This document shows, piece after piece, positions 1 to 7,194 of a stretch of 33,278 nucleotides of DNA. The stretch spans positions 1-33,278 of the forward strand of contig CACJRM010000011.1 of assembly GCA_902595805.1 (NCBI GenBank), written 5' to 3'. The position numbers and the translations under genes were made by a program. The notes below the pieces were generated by a model. It saw only the letters and a program-made list of their open reading frames with translations. It did not search any database and had not been told where the DNA came from. The DNA is from an uncultured Alphaproteobacteria bacterium. Its GTDB lineage: Bacteria > Pseudomonadota > Alphaproteobacteria > HIMB59 > GCA-002718135. Positions within the stretch are counted from its first letter, which is position 1. Every line of letters starts with the position of its first letter.

Positions 1-461
1 AAAAGAATATCACATTTAGTCTTAGTTATTTTAGTTGATTTAGTCGTATCATCAATCAACTTATCAAATAGAGGGGTTGTGATAGGGTATTTACTTTTAT
101 TGAATTGTTTTATATTTTTTAATAATTTTTCAATATCATGTGTTCCTGGAACACCTCGAGTTTTTAACAATTGATGTATTTTTTTTGATAATTGTAATCG
201 TTGTTTTCTCGATAAATAATAATTATCTAAACTAAGCAAAAGAATTTTCTTATTATAAAATTTTTCTATAGTTTTAGAGATAATATTAATAAATGATGAC
301 TTACCAATACCCTGAGAGCCTCCAAATAGGAATTTTTTTGATTTACTAGAGCAAATATAATTTATGATTGGAATTAATTTATCTTCTATGTACTTTTTGG
401 AATATTTTTTATTATATGTTTTGTGTATTTCTATTTGAATATAGTCTATTAATGCACTCAT
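1..461 (-). CDS. D-glycerate 3-kinase (GLYK-type P-loop kinase), 3' end outside the window
   Basis: The gene is read on the minus strand from the ATG at 459-461 and runs off the left edge, so only the first 153 residues are visible. They contain a Walker A loop GGSQGIGKS at about residues 47-55, a LSLDNYYL segment at 77-84, and GVPGTHD at 103-109. That combination is a hallmark of the plant/yeast/proteobacterial glycerate kinase family, which phosphorylates D-glycerate to 3-phosphoglycerate in the cytoplasm. It is divergent from the HAD phosphatase gene, with 32 bases between them. Those 32 bases are AT-only in long runs and must hold both promoters. Family assignment rests on motifs recalled by eye; the general class (small P-loop kinase) is safer than the exact substrate. 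Confidence 0.8.
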   Translation of the reverse strand, partial: MSALIDYIQIEIHKTYNKKYSKKYIEDKLIPIINYICSSKSKKFLFGGSQGIGKSSFINIISKTIEKFYNKKILLLSLDNYYLSRKQRLQLSKKIHQLLKTRGVPGTHDIEKLLKNIKQFNKSKYPITTPLFDKLIDDTTKSTKITKTKCDIL

Positions 462-493
462 TTAATATTTATTTATAAACAAAATACTTATAC

Positions 494-1084
494 ATGAAAT
501 TTCTTTTTGATTTAGGTGGCGTTTTTTTTGATTGGGACCCGCATTATTTTTATAAAGATGTAATTGAAGACAAAGAAGAAAGAGACTATTTTCTCAATAA
601 TATTTGCAACGATGAATGGAATATCCAACAAGATGCTGGAAGACTTATAAAAGATGCAGAAACTGATCTAATAAAAACTTATCCTGATTATGAAGATAAA
701 ATTAAATTATATTATAAAAATCATCATAAAATGTTTAGAAAAATCTTTCAGTATTCAGTTGATGTTTTAGATGATTTAAAAAATAAAAAATATGAGTGTT
801 ATGTTTTGTCTAACTGGTCTTGGGAAACATTTCAAGATATGGATAAAAAATATCCATTCTTAAATAAATTTGATGGCCTAATAATATCTGGAAAAGAAAA
901 ATTGGTTAAACCTAATGCTGAAATATATAAGTTAGCTAAAAGTCGTTTTAATCTAATTCCAGAGGAAACTGTGTTTATTGATGATAAAAAAGAGAATATT
1001 GAGGCCGCAAAGAAACTTGGTTTTTTAACTATACATTTAACTGACCCTGAAATAATAATCCACGAAATTAATAGATTTATTTAA
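494..1084 (+). CDS. HAD-superfamily phosphatase (YihX-like)
   Basis: This 196-residue protein is a subfamily IA HAD hydrolase, a cytoplasmic phosphatase acting on small phosphorylated metabolites. Motif I is FDLGGVFFDWDP at 5-16: the nucleophile Asp6 is present but the usual second Asp is replaced by Gly8. This substitution is typical of the YihX/GlcP subgroup (alpha-D-glucose-1-phosphate phosphatase), so it is not evidence of decay. Motif II is LSN at 105-107, motif III the Lys of VKP near 139, and motif IV FIDDKKEN at 161-168 with Asp163 and Asp164. It starts a two-gene plus-strand unit with glpD, seven bases downstream. The substrate cannot be read from sequence; the neighbours suggest a sugar- or glycerol-phosphate. 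Confidence 0.85.
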   Translation: MKFLFDLGGVFFDWDPHYFYKDVIEDKEERDYFLNNICNDEWNIQQDAGRLIKDAETDLIKTYPDYEDKIKLYYKNHHKMFRKIFQYSVDVLDDLKNKKYECYVLSNWSWETFQDMDKKYPFLNKFDGLIISGKEKLVKPNAEIYKLAKSRFNLIPEETVFIDDKKENIEAAKKLGFLTIHLTDPEIIIHEINRFI

Positions 1085-1091
1085 TTTAAGC

Positions 1092-2243
1092 ATGAATGAA
1101 ACTTTTGATATTTTAGTTATTGGTGGAGGGATTAATGGTGCTGGAATTGTTAGAGATGCATCAGGCAGAAATTTAAAAGTTTGTTTAGTTGAAAAAAACA
1201 AAGTTGGTTCAGCAACCTCGTCCTGGTCTACAAAATTAATACATGGTGGATTAAGGTATCTTGAAAATTATGAATTTCGCCTTGTGCGTGAATCTCTCAA
1301 GGAAAGAGAAGTAATTAAAAAAATTGCCAGTAATATAACAACACCATTACCTTTTATTATACCTTATCAAAAATCTTTAAGACCTAAATGGTTAATTAAA
1401 TTAGGATTATTTTTATACGATAATATTGGTGGTAAAATAACTATACCAAAATCTTCAACTGTAAATATTAAAAAGGAAATGCCAAATATTTTAAAAGATC
1501 AATTTAAAATTGGTTTCCAATATTATGATTTACAAGTTGATGATAAAAAACTTGTTCAGTTAAATGTTGAAGATGCAAAGAAAAAAGGTGCTACGATTAT
1601 TCAAAATAGAAAAGTAATAGACGCAAAAAGAAATAAAAAAACTTGGGATATAACTTTAGATGATAATACTATACTTCAATCTAAAATACTTATAAATGCT
1701 GCTGGGCCTTGGATAAATGAAGTTTTAAGCAATGTCATTAAATTAAATTCAAAAAAATCAATTCGACTTGTAAAAGGTAGTCACATAATAACTAAAAGTC
1801 TATATAGTCAGAAAAAAGCTTTCACTTTACAAAATGAAGATAACAGAATAATTTTTGTCATACCTTATAAAGATGAATATTCTCTTATTGGCACTACCGA
1901 AACAGAAGTTGTTTCACCAGAAAACCCAAAAATTGATGAAAGTGAAATTGATTATTTATTAAATTCAGTAAATAAATATTTCATTAAACAAATATCGAGA
2001 GATGATATTGTAAATTCTTATTCTGGAATTAGACCACTTATTGAAGATTTCAAAGAAGCATCAAAAGTTACTAGAGACTATATATTCGACTTAAATGAGG
2101 ATGGTTCACAGGCACCATTATTAAACATCTATGGAGGTAAATTAACGACGTATAGAAAATTAGCTGAAAATGTTCTTTTAACTCTTAATAAACACATTCC
2201 AATAAATAAGGAAAATACTTGGACTGCTAAACAAAAACTATAA
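1092..2243 (+). CDS. glpD: FAD-dependent glycerol-3-phosphate dehydrogenase, short form lacking the C-terminal domain
   Basis: GlpD oxidises sn-glycerol 3-phosphate to dihydroxyacetone phosphate at the inner face of the membrane and passes electrons to quinone. The N-terminal dinucleotide fold GGGINGAG (11-18), the WSTKLIHGGLRYLE block (45-58), the INAAGPWINE segment near 200 and the GGKLTTYRKLAENVL block (348-362) are all typical. The protein has 383 residues, whereas GlpD is usually about 500. It stops just after the WT(A/K) segment that in E. coli precedes the C-terminal alpha-helical domain. The reading frame downstream shows no continuing GlpD-like sequence in another frame, so this looks like a genuine short form or an old truncation. 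The FAD and substrate domains are intact, so catalysis may be retained. It follows the HAD gene by seven bases and probably shares its transcript. Confidence 0.85.
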   Translation: MNETFDILVIGGGINGAGIVRDASGRNLKVCLVEKNKVGSATSSWSTKLIHGGLRYLENYEFRLVRESLKEREVIKKIASNITTPLPFIIPYQKSLRPKWLIKLGLFLYDNIGGKITIPKSSTVNIKKEMPNILKDQFKIGFQYYDLQVDDKKLVQLNVEDAKKKGATIIQNRKVIDAKRNKKTWDITLDDNTILQSKILINAAGPWINEVLSNVIKLNSKKSIRLVKGSHIITKSLYSQKKAFTLQNEDNRIIFVIPYKDEYSLIGTTETEVVSPENPKIDESEIDYLLNSVNKYFIKQISRDDIVNSYSGIRPLIEDFKEASKVTRDYIFDLNEDGSQAPLLNIYGGKLTTYRKLAENVLLTLNKHIPINKENTWTAKQKL

Positions 2244-2246
2244 TTG

Positions 2247-2306
2247 GTATCCCTCTTAAATAACTTTTCAAATTTGGTGGGCAGAAAAGTTTTATAAGAG
2301 GAATAC
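2247..2306 (+). other. long imperfect hairpin immediately after glpD
   Basis: Bases 2247-2269 and 2284-2306 are inverted repeats of 23 bases with three mismatches, leaving a 14-base loop that contains TGGGCAG (2278-2284). The hairpin begins three bases after the glpD stop codon. There is no T run after it on the plus strand, so it is a weak candidate for an intrinsic terminator and more like an RNA-stabilising or regulatory stem. Part of the loop plus one base of the stem (2278-2285) is complementary to 2335-2342 in the minigene downstream, so an H-type pseudoknot is possible. The repeats are seen directly; any function is inference. Confidence 0.6.
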
Positions 2307-2326
2307 TTCTTATAGGAGGAAATAAT

Positions 2327-2359
2327 ATGAACCCTCTGCCCATGATTATTTTAGTTTAA
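2327..2359 (+). CDS. 10-codon minigene with strong Shine-Dalgarno
   Basis: The open frame would encode MNPLPMIILV. AGGAGG at 2314-2319 sits seven bases before the ATG, an ideal spacing and one of the best ribosome binding sites in the window. Codons 3-6 overlap TCTGCCCA (2335-2342), which is complementary to the loop of the upstream hairpin. No gene follows on the plus strand, so it is not an ordinary leader peptide. It could be a translated micro-ORF in the glpD 3' untranslated region, part of a structured RNA, or chance. There is no recognisable homology. Confidence 0.3.
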   Translation: MNPLPMIILV

Positions 2360-2397
2360 ATCTATGATATTTATAAAAAATTTTTAAAAAGGGATGT

Positions 2398-2421
2398 ATT
2401 GCCCCTTATATTAGGGGCAAT
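2398..2421. terminator. bidirectional intrinsic terminator between glpD and aglK
   Basis: ATTGCCCC (2398-2405) and GGGGCAAT (2414-2421) form a perfect 8-bp stem with an 8-base AT loop. Read on the minus strand it is followed, after a few bases, by a T-rich tract (CCCTTTTTAAAAATTTTTTA), so it probably ends the agl transporter transcript. Read on the plus strand it would stop transcripts from glpD and the minigene. Confidence 0.7.
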
Positions 2422-2437
2422 ATTCAATACGATTCTA

Positions 2438-3517
2438 TTATTTAAATGCTTGTCCTGAACTGTCAAATAACTGGCATCTTCCAGCAGGAAAACCAACTTT
2501 TACAGTATCACCAACTTTAATTTCTGAATGTCCTTCAGTTTCAGCAACTAATGGCTCTCCATCTTTTTCAAGGTATAGGTAAGTAACGTCACCAAGTTTT
2601 TCGACAACAAACACTTTACTCTCCCAAGATCCATCTGCATCACCATTTACTACTAAGTGTTCAGGTCTAATACCTAGAGTTACTGAATCACCCTCTGAGG
2701 AGGATGCTGACATTTTAGAGACTGATATTTTTGACATTCCCATAATATCAACTTCTGTAGCATCAGAACTTTTGCTTAATATCTTACTTGAAATAAAGTT
2801 CATTTTTGGTGAACCAATAAATCCACCTACGAACATATTATTTGGTCTATCATAAAGTTCTAATGGTGATCCTTTTTGTGAAACTATACCTGTATCAAGA
2901 ACAACAATATCATCAGCCAAAGTCATAGCTTCTGTCTGATCATGGGTAACATAGATCATTGTTGCTTCTAGTTCATTATGAAGTTTTGCTAATTCAACTC
3001 TCATTTGAACCCTTAATGCAGCATCAAGGTTTGAAAGCGGTTCATCAAATAAGAAAACTTTCGGCTTTCTTGTAATTGCTCTTCCAATTGCAACACGTTG
3101 TCTTTGACCACCTGAAAGTTGTTTTGGCTTTCTTTGAAGATAATCTTCTATTTGAAGAATTCTTGCAGCCTCATTAACTCTTTCATTAATCTCATCTTTT
3201 GATCTTTTTTCTAATTTTAAACCAAAAGCCATATTATCAAATACAGTCATATGAGGGTATAGTGCATAAGATTGAAACACCATTGCAATATTTCTTTGCT
3301 TTGGTGGTAAATCATTAACTACTTGACCATCAATTGAAATTGTACCTGAATTAATATCTTCAAGTCCCGCGATCATTCTTAACATAGTTGATTTTCCACA
3401 ACCACTTGGACCAACTAGAACTGTAAATGATTGACTTTTTATGTCTAGAGATACGTCTTTAATTACATGGACGTCTCCAAAATATTTATTAACAGTATTT
3501 ATATTTATATCTGCCAC
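2438..3517 (-). CDS. aglK: ABC transporter ATP-binding protein, MalK/UgpC/AglK family
   Basis: This is the cytoplasmic ATPase of the sugar importer. Counting from the GTG start: Walker A GPSGCGKST at 36-44, Q-loop FQSYALYPHM at 81-90, signature LSGGQRQRVAIG at 134-145, Walker B VFLFDEP at 154-160, switch His in VTHDQTEAMTLADD, then a C-terminal OB/TOBE regulatory domain typical of the MalK group. Length is 359 residues, normal for the family. I chose the GTG at 3515-3517 rather than the upstream ATG at 3566-3568, because AGGAGG (3523-3528) lies five bases before it and homologues begin with MA-x-I. It is the last gene of the agl operon, 102 bases after aglG, and is followed by a terminator. 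In rhizobial agl clusters an alpha-glucosidase gene sits in this gap; it is absent here. Confidence 0.92.
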   Translation of the reverse strand: MADININTVNKYFGDVHVIKDVSLDIKSQSFTVLVGPSGCGKSTMLRMIAGLEDINSGTISIDGQVVNDLPPKQRNIAMVFQSYALYPHMTVFDNMAFGLKLEKRSKDEINERVNEAARILQIEDYLQRKPKQLSGGQRQRVAIGRAITRKPKVFLFDEPLSNLDAALRVQMRVELAKLHNELEATMIYVTHDQTEAMTLADDIVVLDTGIVSQKGSPLELYDRPNNMFVGGFIGSPKMNFISSKILSKSSDATEVDIMGMSKISVSKMSASSSEGDSVTLGIRPEHLVVNGDADGSWESKVFVVEKLGDVTYLYLEKDGEPLVAETEGHSEIKVGDTVKVGFPAGRCQLFDSSGQAFK

Positions 3518-3522
3518 TTCAT

Positions 3523-3528
3523 CCTCCT
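3523..3528 (-). promoter_or_regulatory. Shine-Dalgarno that fixes the aglK start
   Basis: On the minus strand AGGAGG is followed by ATGAA and then GTG. This supports GTG at 3517 as the real start, since an in-frame start 17 codons upstream would place the site inside the coding region. Confidence 0.7.
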
Positions 3529-3619
3529 TTGAGCGATCTTTCAAGTGTATGAACACATCATCATACAAATATAATAATATTTAACGATAATTTAGATAAA
3601 AAATCAATAGTTTTTGATA

Positions 3620-4759
3620 TTAACCCTTAACTGATCCTGCGACTAATCCTCTTATGAAATACCTTTGTAGAGCAAAAAAGATAAATAAAGGAACTGTCAT
3701 GGATACAAATGCTCCAGTAGTTAATATTTCCCAATTTTCACCCCTTGATCCGAGTAATTCTTTTAATTTTGCGGTTAATATTATTTCACTTGGAACTTGA
3801 TCTAAGAATACTAAACCAACTAATAAATCATTCCAACACCATAAAAATTGTAAAATAAATATTGAAGCAAAAGCTGGTATGGATAGAGGAATAATTATTC
3901 GTAAAAAAATATCATAATGAGAAGCGCCATCAACTTTAGCAGCTTCCATCATTTCATTAGGTAAGCTTTTTAAAAAGTTTCTTAATAGAAAAGTAGTTGA
4001 TGCTAATCCAAAACCAGTATGCGCCATCCAAACACCAGGATAAGATTTAGCTGCAACTCCAAATAATGCACCAAAATCATTATAGATTGTTAGTATAGGT
4101 ATAAGGGACATTTGAAGAGGAACAACTAGTGATGCAATTATTATTGCTAAAAGAGTATCTCTTCCATAGAATTTCATCCAAGTTAAGGAATATGCAAAGA
4201 AAGAGCATATTATTAATGGAATTAATGTTGAAGGTAATGCCACTGCCATAGTATTCACAAAAGCTCTACCAATTCCTTCTTTAAATAAAACTTCTCTGTA
4301 ATTTTCAAAAGTAAATGCAGGAGGGCTTAATGATGTAGTAAATAATCTTTTACCTTTTTTCTTTTTGAATTCTGTTCTTGATCTCCATTCATAATTTCCA
4401 TCTTCGTCGAGAAGCACTTCACTTTCATCTTTAAAAATTGCGACATCACCAATATTAAATTCATTAATTTTCTTTGAAGTAATTCCAAAACTTTCTATTT
4501 TTTTTCCTGAATTATCTTCAAATAACTTTCCTTTAATTTTAAAATAACCATCTTCTTCAATTTGGCTTTCCATTCCTGACATTCTATAAATTTCATTTAC
4601 TTCTGTAGTAGTTAAGGATGTCCACCATCCACTTATAGCTAATAAATCTTTATCTCTTAAAGAACTAATAAACAGACCAAATGTAGGAATAATCCATATA
4701 ATAACAAAGAAGAGGAGTAATAGTTGAGATAATAAAGATGATATTGAAAATTTCTTCAT
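3620..4759 (-). CDS. aglG: alpha-glucoside-type ABC transporter permease AglG
   Basis: An inner-membrane permease subunit of a CUT1 sugar importer, 379 residues. The N-terminal membrane segment (about 10-32) is followed by SLRDKDLLAISGWWTSL and a polar loop of roughly 100 residues (about 33-150). Then come FTFENYREVL and five further membrane helices. The EAA loop carrying EAAKVDGAS at about 272-280 docks the ATPase, and the protein ends in the family-typical RYFIRGLVAGSVKG. The large periplasmic insertion is characteristic of AglG and separates it from MalG. Start and stop overlap the preceding aglF gene as TAATG, implying translational coupling. Confidence 0.92.
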   Translation of the reverse strand: MKKFSISSLLSQLLLLFFVIIWIIPTFGLFISSLRDKDLLAISGWWTSLTTTEVNEIYRMSGMESQIEEDGYFKIKGKLFEDNSGKKIESFGITSKKINEFNIGDVAIFKDESEVLLDEDGNYEWRSRTEFKKKKGKRLFTTSLSPPAFTFENYREVLFKEGIGRAFVNTMAVALPSTLIPLIICSFFAYSLTWMKFYGRDTLLAIIIASLVVPLQMSLIPILTIYNDFGALFGVAAKSYPGVWMAHTGFGLASTTFLLRNFLKSLPNEMMEAAKVDGASHYDIFLRIIIPLSIPAFASIFILQFLWCWNDLLVGLVFLDQVPSEIILTAKLKELLGSRGENWEILTTGAFVSMTVPLFIFFALQRYFIRGLVAGSVKG

Positions 4760-5742
4760 TATATTTTTTGTTCCTGTCTATGTTTGTATAAATTCCATGC
4801 TAAGATTGGTATGACACCAACCATAATAACAATTGCTAAAACACTTCCTCTTCCCGAGTCACCACCACCTCTAAACATCCAGTCGTACATTAAGTTCGCT
4901 AAGACTCCGGTTTGCCATTCACCATTAGTCATAGCAAAAATAATATCAAATATTCTTAAAACAATTATTGTAATTAAGGTCCAAATCACAAGTATCGTTT
5001 GTTCTAAATAAGGAATTATAATTGAAAAAAATATTTTTAACTCACTAGCTCCGTCAATTCTTGCTGCTTCAAGCATTTCTTTAGGTATGCTTCTTAATGC
5101 AGCACTAAAAATAACTAAAGCTAATCCAGTTTGTATCCAAATCATAATAGCCATCAAAAAGAAATTGTTCCACATAGGTATTGTTAACCATGCTTGTGGC
5201 TCATAACCAAGAGAAACAATTATTGCATTAAGTAGTCCAATTTGTGTATTCTCAGGTCCTCTATATTCATAAATAAATTTCCAAATTACACCAGCTCCTA
5301 CAAATGATATTGCCATAGGCATAAATATTATAGATTTTGCAATTGAACCCCACCAAATTCTATCAGCTAAGTTAGCAATTACTAATCCAAAAAAAGTGCT
5401 TAATGTTGGGACTACAAGTAACCATACTAAATTATTTAATATACTTCTTCTAAATTCAGGATCATTAATTGCCCATTTGTAATTGTATAGTCCGACAAAT
5501 TCTCTTCCAAATTTATCATAAAAGCTAAGCCTGATAGTTTCAAACACTGGATATAAAATAAAAATAAATAAAACAATAAATGCGGGTGTTATAAAAACTA
5601 TGACCCTTATAGAATTTTCAAAATTATATCTTTTAAGTGTTTTGTTACCATAAGTATCTAAAATATAATTTGAGATATGAAAGTAAGCTATGAAAAATAA
5701 TATTCCTAAAAAAACAATAAATACTAGATTGAGGATGGTCAT
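4759..5742 (-). CDS. aglF: alpha-glucoside-type ABC transporter permease AglF
   Basis: The partner inner-membrane permease, 327 residues. It has an N-terminal hydrophobic segment (about 5-25), a second at 47-70, the Agl-specific stretches FVGLYNYKWA and NNLVWLLVVPTLSTFFGL, and IFMPMAISFVGAGVIWKFIYEYRG. The ATPase-docking loop EAARIDGAS lies near 222-230. The opening segment before the first canonical helix is shared with rhizobial AglF. It follows the binding-protein gene after a 66-base gap that holds a strong hairpin, and overlaps aglG by one base. Confidence 0.92.
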   Translation of the reverse strand: MTILNLVFIVFLGILFFIAYFHISNYILDTYGNKTLKRYNFENSIRVIVFITPAFIVLFIFILYPVFETIRLSFYDKFGREFVGLYNYKWAINDPEFRRSILNNLVWLLVVPTLSTFFGLVIANLADRIWWGSIAKSIIFMPMAISFVGAGVIWKFIYEYRGPENTQIGLLNAIIVSLGYEPQAWLTIPMWNNFFLMAIMIWIQTGLALVIFSAALRSIPKEMLEAARIDGASELKIFFSIIIPYLEQTILVIWTLITIIVLRIFDIIFAMTNGEWQTGVLANLMYDWMFRGGGDSGRGSVLAIVIMVGVIPILAWNLYKHRQEQKI

Positions 5743-5764
5743 TAGTGATTAAATATATAAAAAA

Positions 5765-5795
5765 AACAGGCGAACAAGTTAATTGTTCGCCTGTT
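5765..5795 (-). terminator. attenuator/intrinsic terminator between aglE and aglF
   Basis: AACAGGCGAACAA (5765-5777) and TTGTTCGCCTGTT (5783-5795) form a perfect 13-bp stem with a 5-base loop. On the minus strand the stem is followed by a run of eight T (from 5766 downward), the classic intrinsic terminator layout. It lies between the aglE stop and the aglF start. It probably stops part of the transcripts and protects the aglE 3' end, giving more binding protein than permease. Confidence 0.8.
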
Positions 5796-5808
5796 CATAA
5801 TTGAAAAG

Positions 5809-7113
5809 TTACTTAATTGCGTCCCAACTATCTTGGATTGCATCTGCTACATCTTGGGCAGATTTTCCGTTAGTATAGTCAACCATACCAGTCCAGAAAG
5901 TTCCAGCACCAATAGCACCAGGCATTAAGTCTGACGCATCAAATCTAAACGTTGTTGCGCCTGTTAAAATTTCACCTAGTTTTCTAAAAGTTTCACTAGC
6001 ATATTTACTTCCATCAACACCTTTGTGAGGAGTCAGGAAACCACCTTTAGCCATCCAATATTCATGAGCCTCAGGATGCATTAAGAATTTAATGAACTCT
6101 ATTGTTGCTTGGTTATCATTAGTAGCTGCTACTAATGTACCAGCTCCAAGTACAGGAGTTCCTAAATCTTTAGTTGCATATGCAGGAAAATAAAAGAAAT
6201 CATAGTCAACACCAGCTTCTACACCTTCAGGGAAGAATGCAGGTATAAAACTAGCTTGTCTGTGCATCATACATTCTGCAGGAGAAGTGAAAAGTCCATT
6301 TGGAGCATCTCTAAAATCAGTAGTTGCTACTGCTTTAGATCCACCATTCACAAACTTGTCATTCAACGCAAAAGTTCCAAAGAAATTCATTGCTTCAATA
6401 ACTCTTGGGTCATTAAAAGGCATTTCATTGGATACCCACATGTCATAAACATCAGGCGTATGTGTTCTTAACATGATATCTTCCATCCAGTCAGTTGCAG
6501 GCCAACCAGTTGCTGCACCTGAACCTAGACCAATACACCATGGAGTATTTCCATCAGATGCCATTTGTCTTGTTAGTGCAATTAATTCTTCCATAGTACC
6601 TGGAACTTCATAACCATTATCTTCAAAGTTATCCGGTGAATACCAAACCAAACTTTTAACGTTTGTTCTGAAGAAAATTGCATTAAACTGATCATTACCA
6701 TTTTCATCGGCATAAGTTGAAAGATCAACCCATGATTGACCAGCAGCATAGTTATCTAAAACCATTTGTTTAATATCATCTCCAAGAGGAACTAATCCTC
6801 CCATCGCAGCTGCGTTTGCAGCAAGACCAGGTTGTGGAAACACAACTAGATCAGCAGCACTTCCAGCTTTTAGATCGATCATAACTTGTTGTTCAAAACT
6901 ATCTGAACCACCATACTCAAAGGTTGCTCCTGTAGCTTTCTCAAATATAGCACCAACTTCTCTCATTGTTTCTTGTTCTGGTGACAACCAAGGACCAAAC
7001 ATAACTACCTTTTGTCCAGTTAAATCTGGACCAGAATATTTGTGACCTCCAGCAAAAGCTGCGAAACTTAGAAATAATGAAGAAAGTATAATTAATAAAT
7101 TTTTTATTTTCAT
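5809..7113 (-). CDS. aglE: alpha-glucoside-type periplasmic substrate-binding protein AglE
   Basis: A 434-residue periplasmic solute-binding protein of the CUT1 class. A signal peptide (basic MKIKN, hydrophobic LLIILSSLFLSFAAFA) precedes the mature start near GGHKYSGPD. Agl-type landmarks include VFPQPGLAANAA, PWCIGLGSGAATGWPATDWM and DIMLRTHTPDVYD. These match AglE of rhizobia, which binds alpha-glucosides such as maltose, trehalose and sucrose. The ligand here cannot be deduced; glucosylated osmolytes are also possible given the glycerol and glycerate genes nearby. It is the first gene of the operon, has the Shine-Dalgarno GGAGG, and is transcribed from a promoter with an embedded LacI-type operator. 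Codon composition is richer in Ala/Gly than neighbours, as expected for a highly expressed protein. Confidence 0.92.
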   Translation of the reverse strand: MKIKNLLIILSSLFLSFAAFAGGHKYSGPDLTGQKVVMFGPWLSPEQETMREVGAIFEKATGATFEYGGSDSFEQQVMIDLKAGSAADLVVFPQPGLAANAAAMGGLVPLGDDIKQMVLDNYAAGQSWVDLSTYADENGNDQFNAIFFRTNVKSLVWYSPDNFEDNGYEVPGTMEELIALTRQMASDGNTPWCIGLGSGAATGWPATDWMEDIMLRTHTPDVYDMWVSNEMPFNDPRVIEAMNFFGTFALNDKFVNGGSKAVATTDFRDAPNGLFTSPAECMMHRQASFIPAFFPEGVEAGVDYDFFYFPAYATKDLGTPVLGAGTLVAATNDNQATIEFIKFLMHPEAHEYWMAKGGFLTPHKGVDGSKYASETFRKLGEILTGATTFRFDASDLMPGAIGAGTFWTGMVDYTNGKSAQDVADAIQDSWDAIK

Positions 7114-7136
7114 AATTCCTCCGTAAATAATAATTT

Positions 7137-7165
7137 ATAATTATCCAAAACGTTTTGGTTGTCAA
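7137..7165 (-). promoter_or_regulatory. predicted aglE promoter
   Basis: On the minus strand TTGACA (7160-7165) matches the -35 consensus exactly. A 17-base spacer leads to AATTAT (7137-7142), a four-of-six match to the -10 consensus. The start of transcription would fall near 7130, leaving a short leader with GGAGG before the aglE ATG. The spacer is almost filled by the palindromic operator. Confidence 0.55.
7145..7158. promoter_or_regulatory. LacI-family operator palindrome
   Basis: CCAAAACGTTTTGG is a perfect 14-bp palindrome with the central CG typical of LacI/GalR-family operators. It lies between the divergent aglE and lacI-type genes and sits inside the spacer of the predicted aglE promoter, so a bound repressor would block RNA polymerase. 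It also lies just upstream of the regulator's own start, allowing autoregulation. Confidence 0.75.
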
Positions 7166-7194
7166 TTTATATTATCTGGTTTATGGAAAAAATC

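Noticed and set aside
494..1084. HAD protein suspected inactive because the second motif I Asp is Gly
   Set aside because: That substitution is normal in the YihX subgroup and the other catalytic motifs are intact.
2221..2300. Possible frameshift restoring the missing GlpD C-terminal domain
   Set aside because: The other frames after 2243 meet stops quickly and show no GlpD-like residues; the sequence is the hairpin instead.
3620..4759. A roughly 100-residue insertion in the AglG permease that looked like a fusion or foreign domain
   Set aside because: The same periplasmic loop is typical of the AglG family, so it is not unusual.
7159..7194. Longer LacI-family start at TTG 7159
   Set aside because: It would overlap the operator and add residues ahead of the helix-turn-helix, which normally starts within a few residues of the N-terminus.
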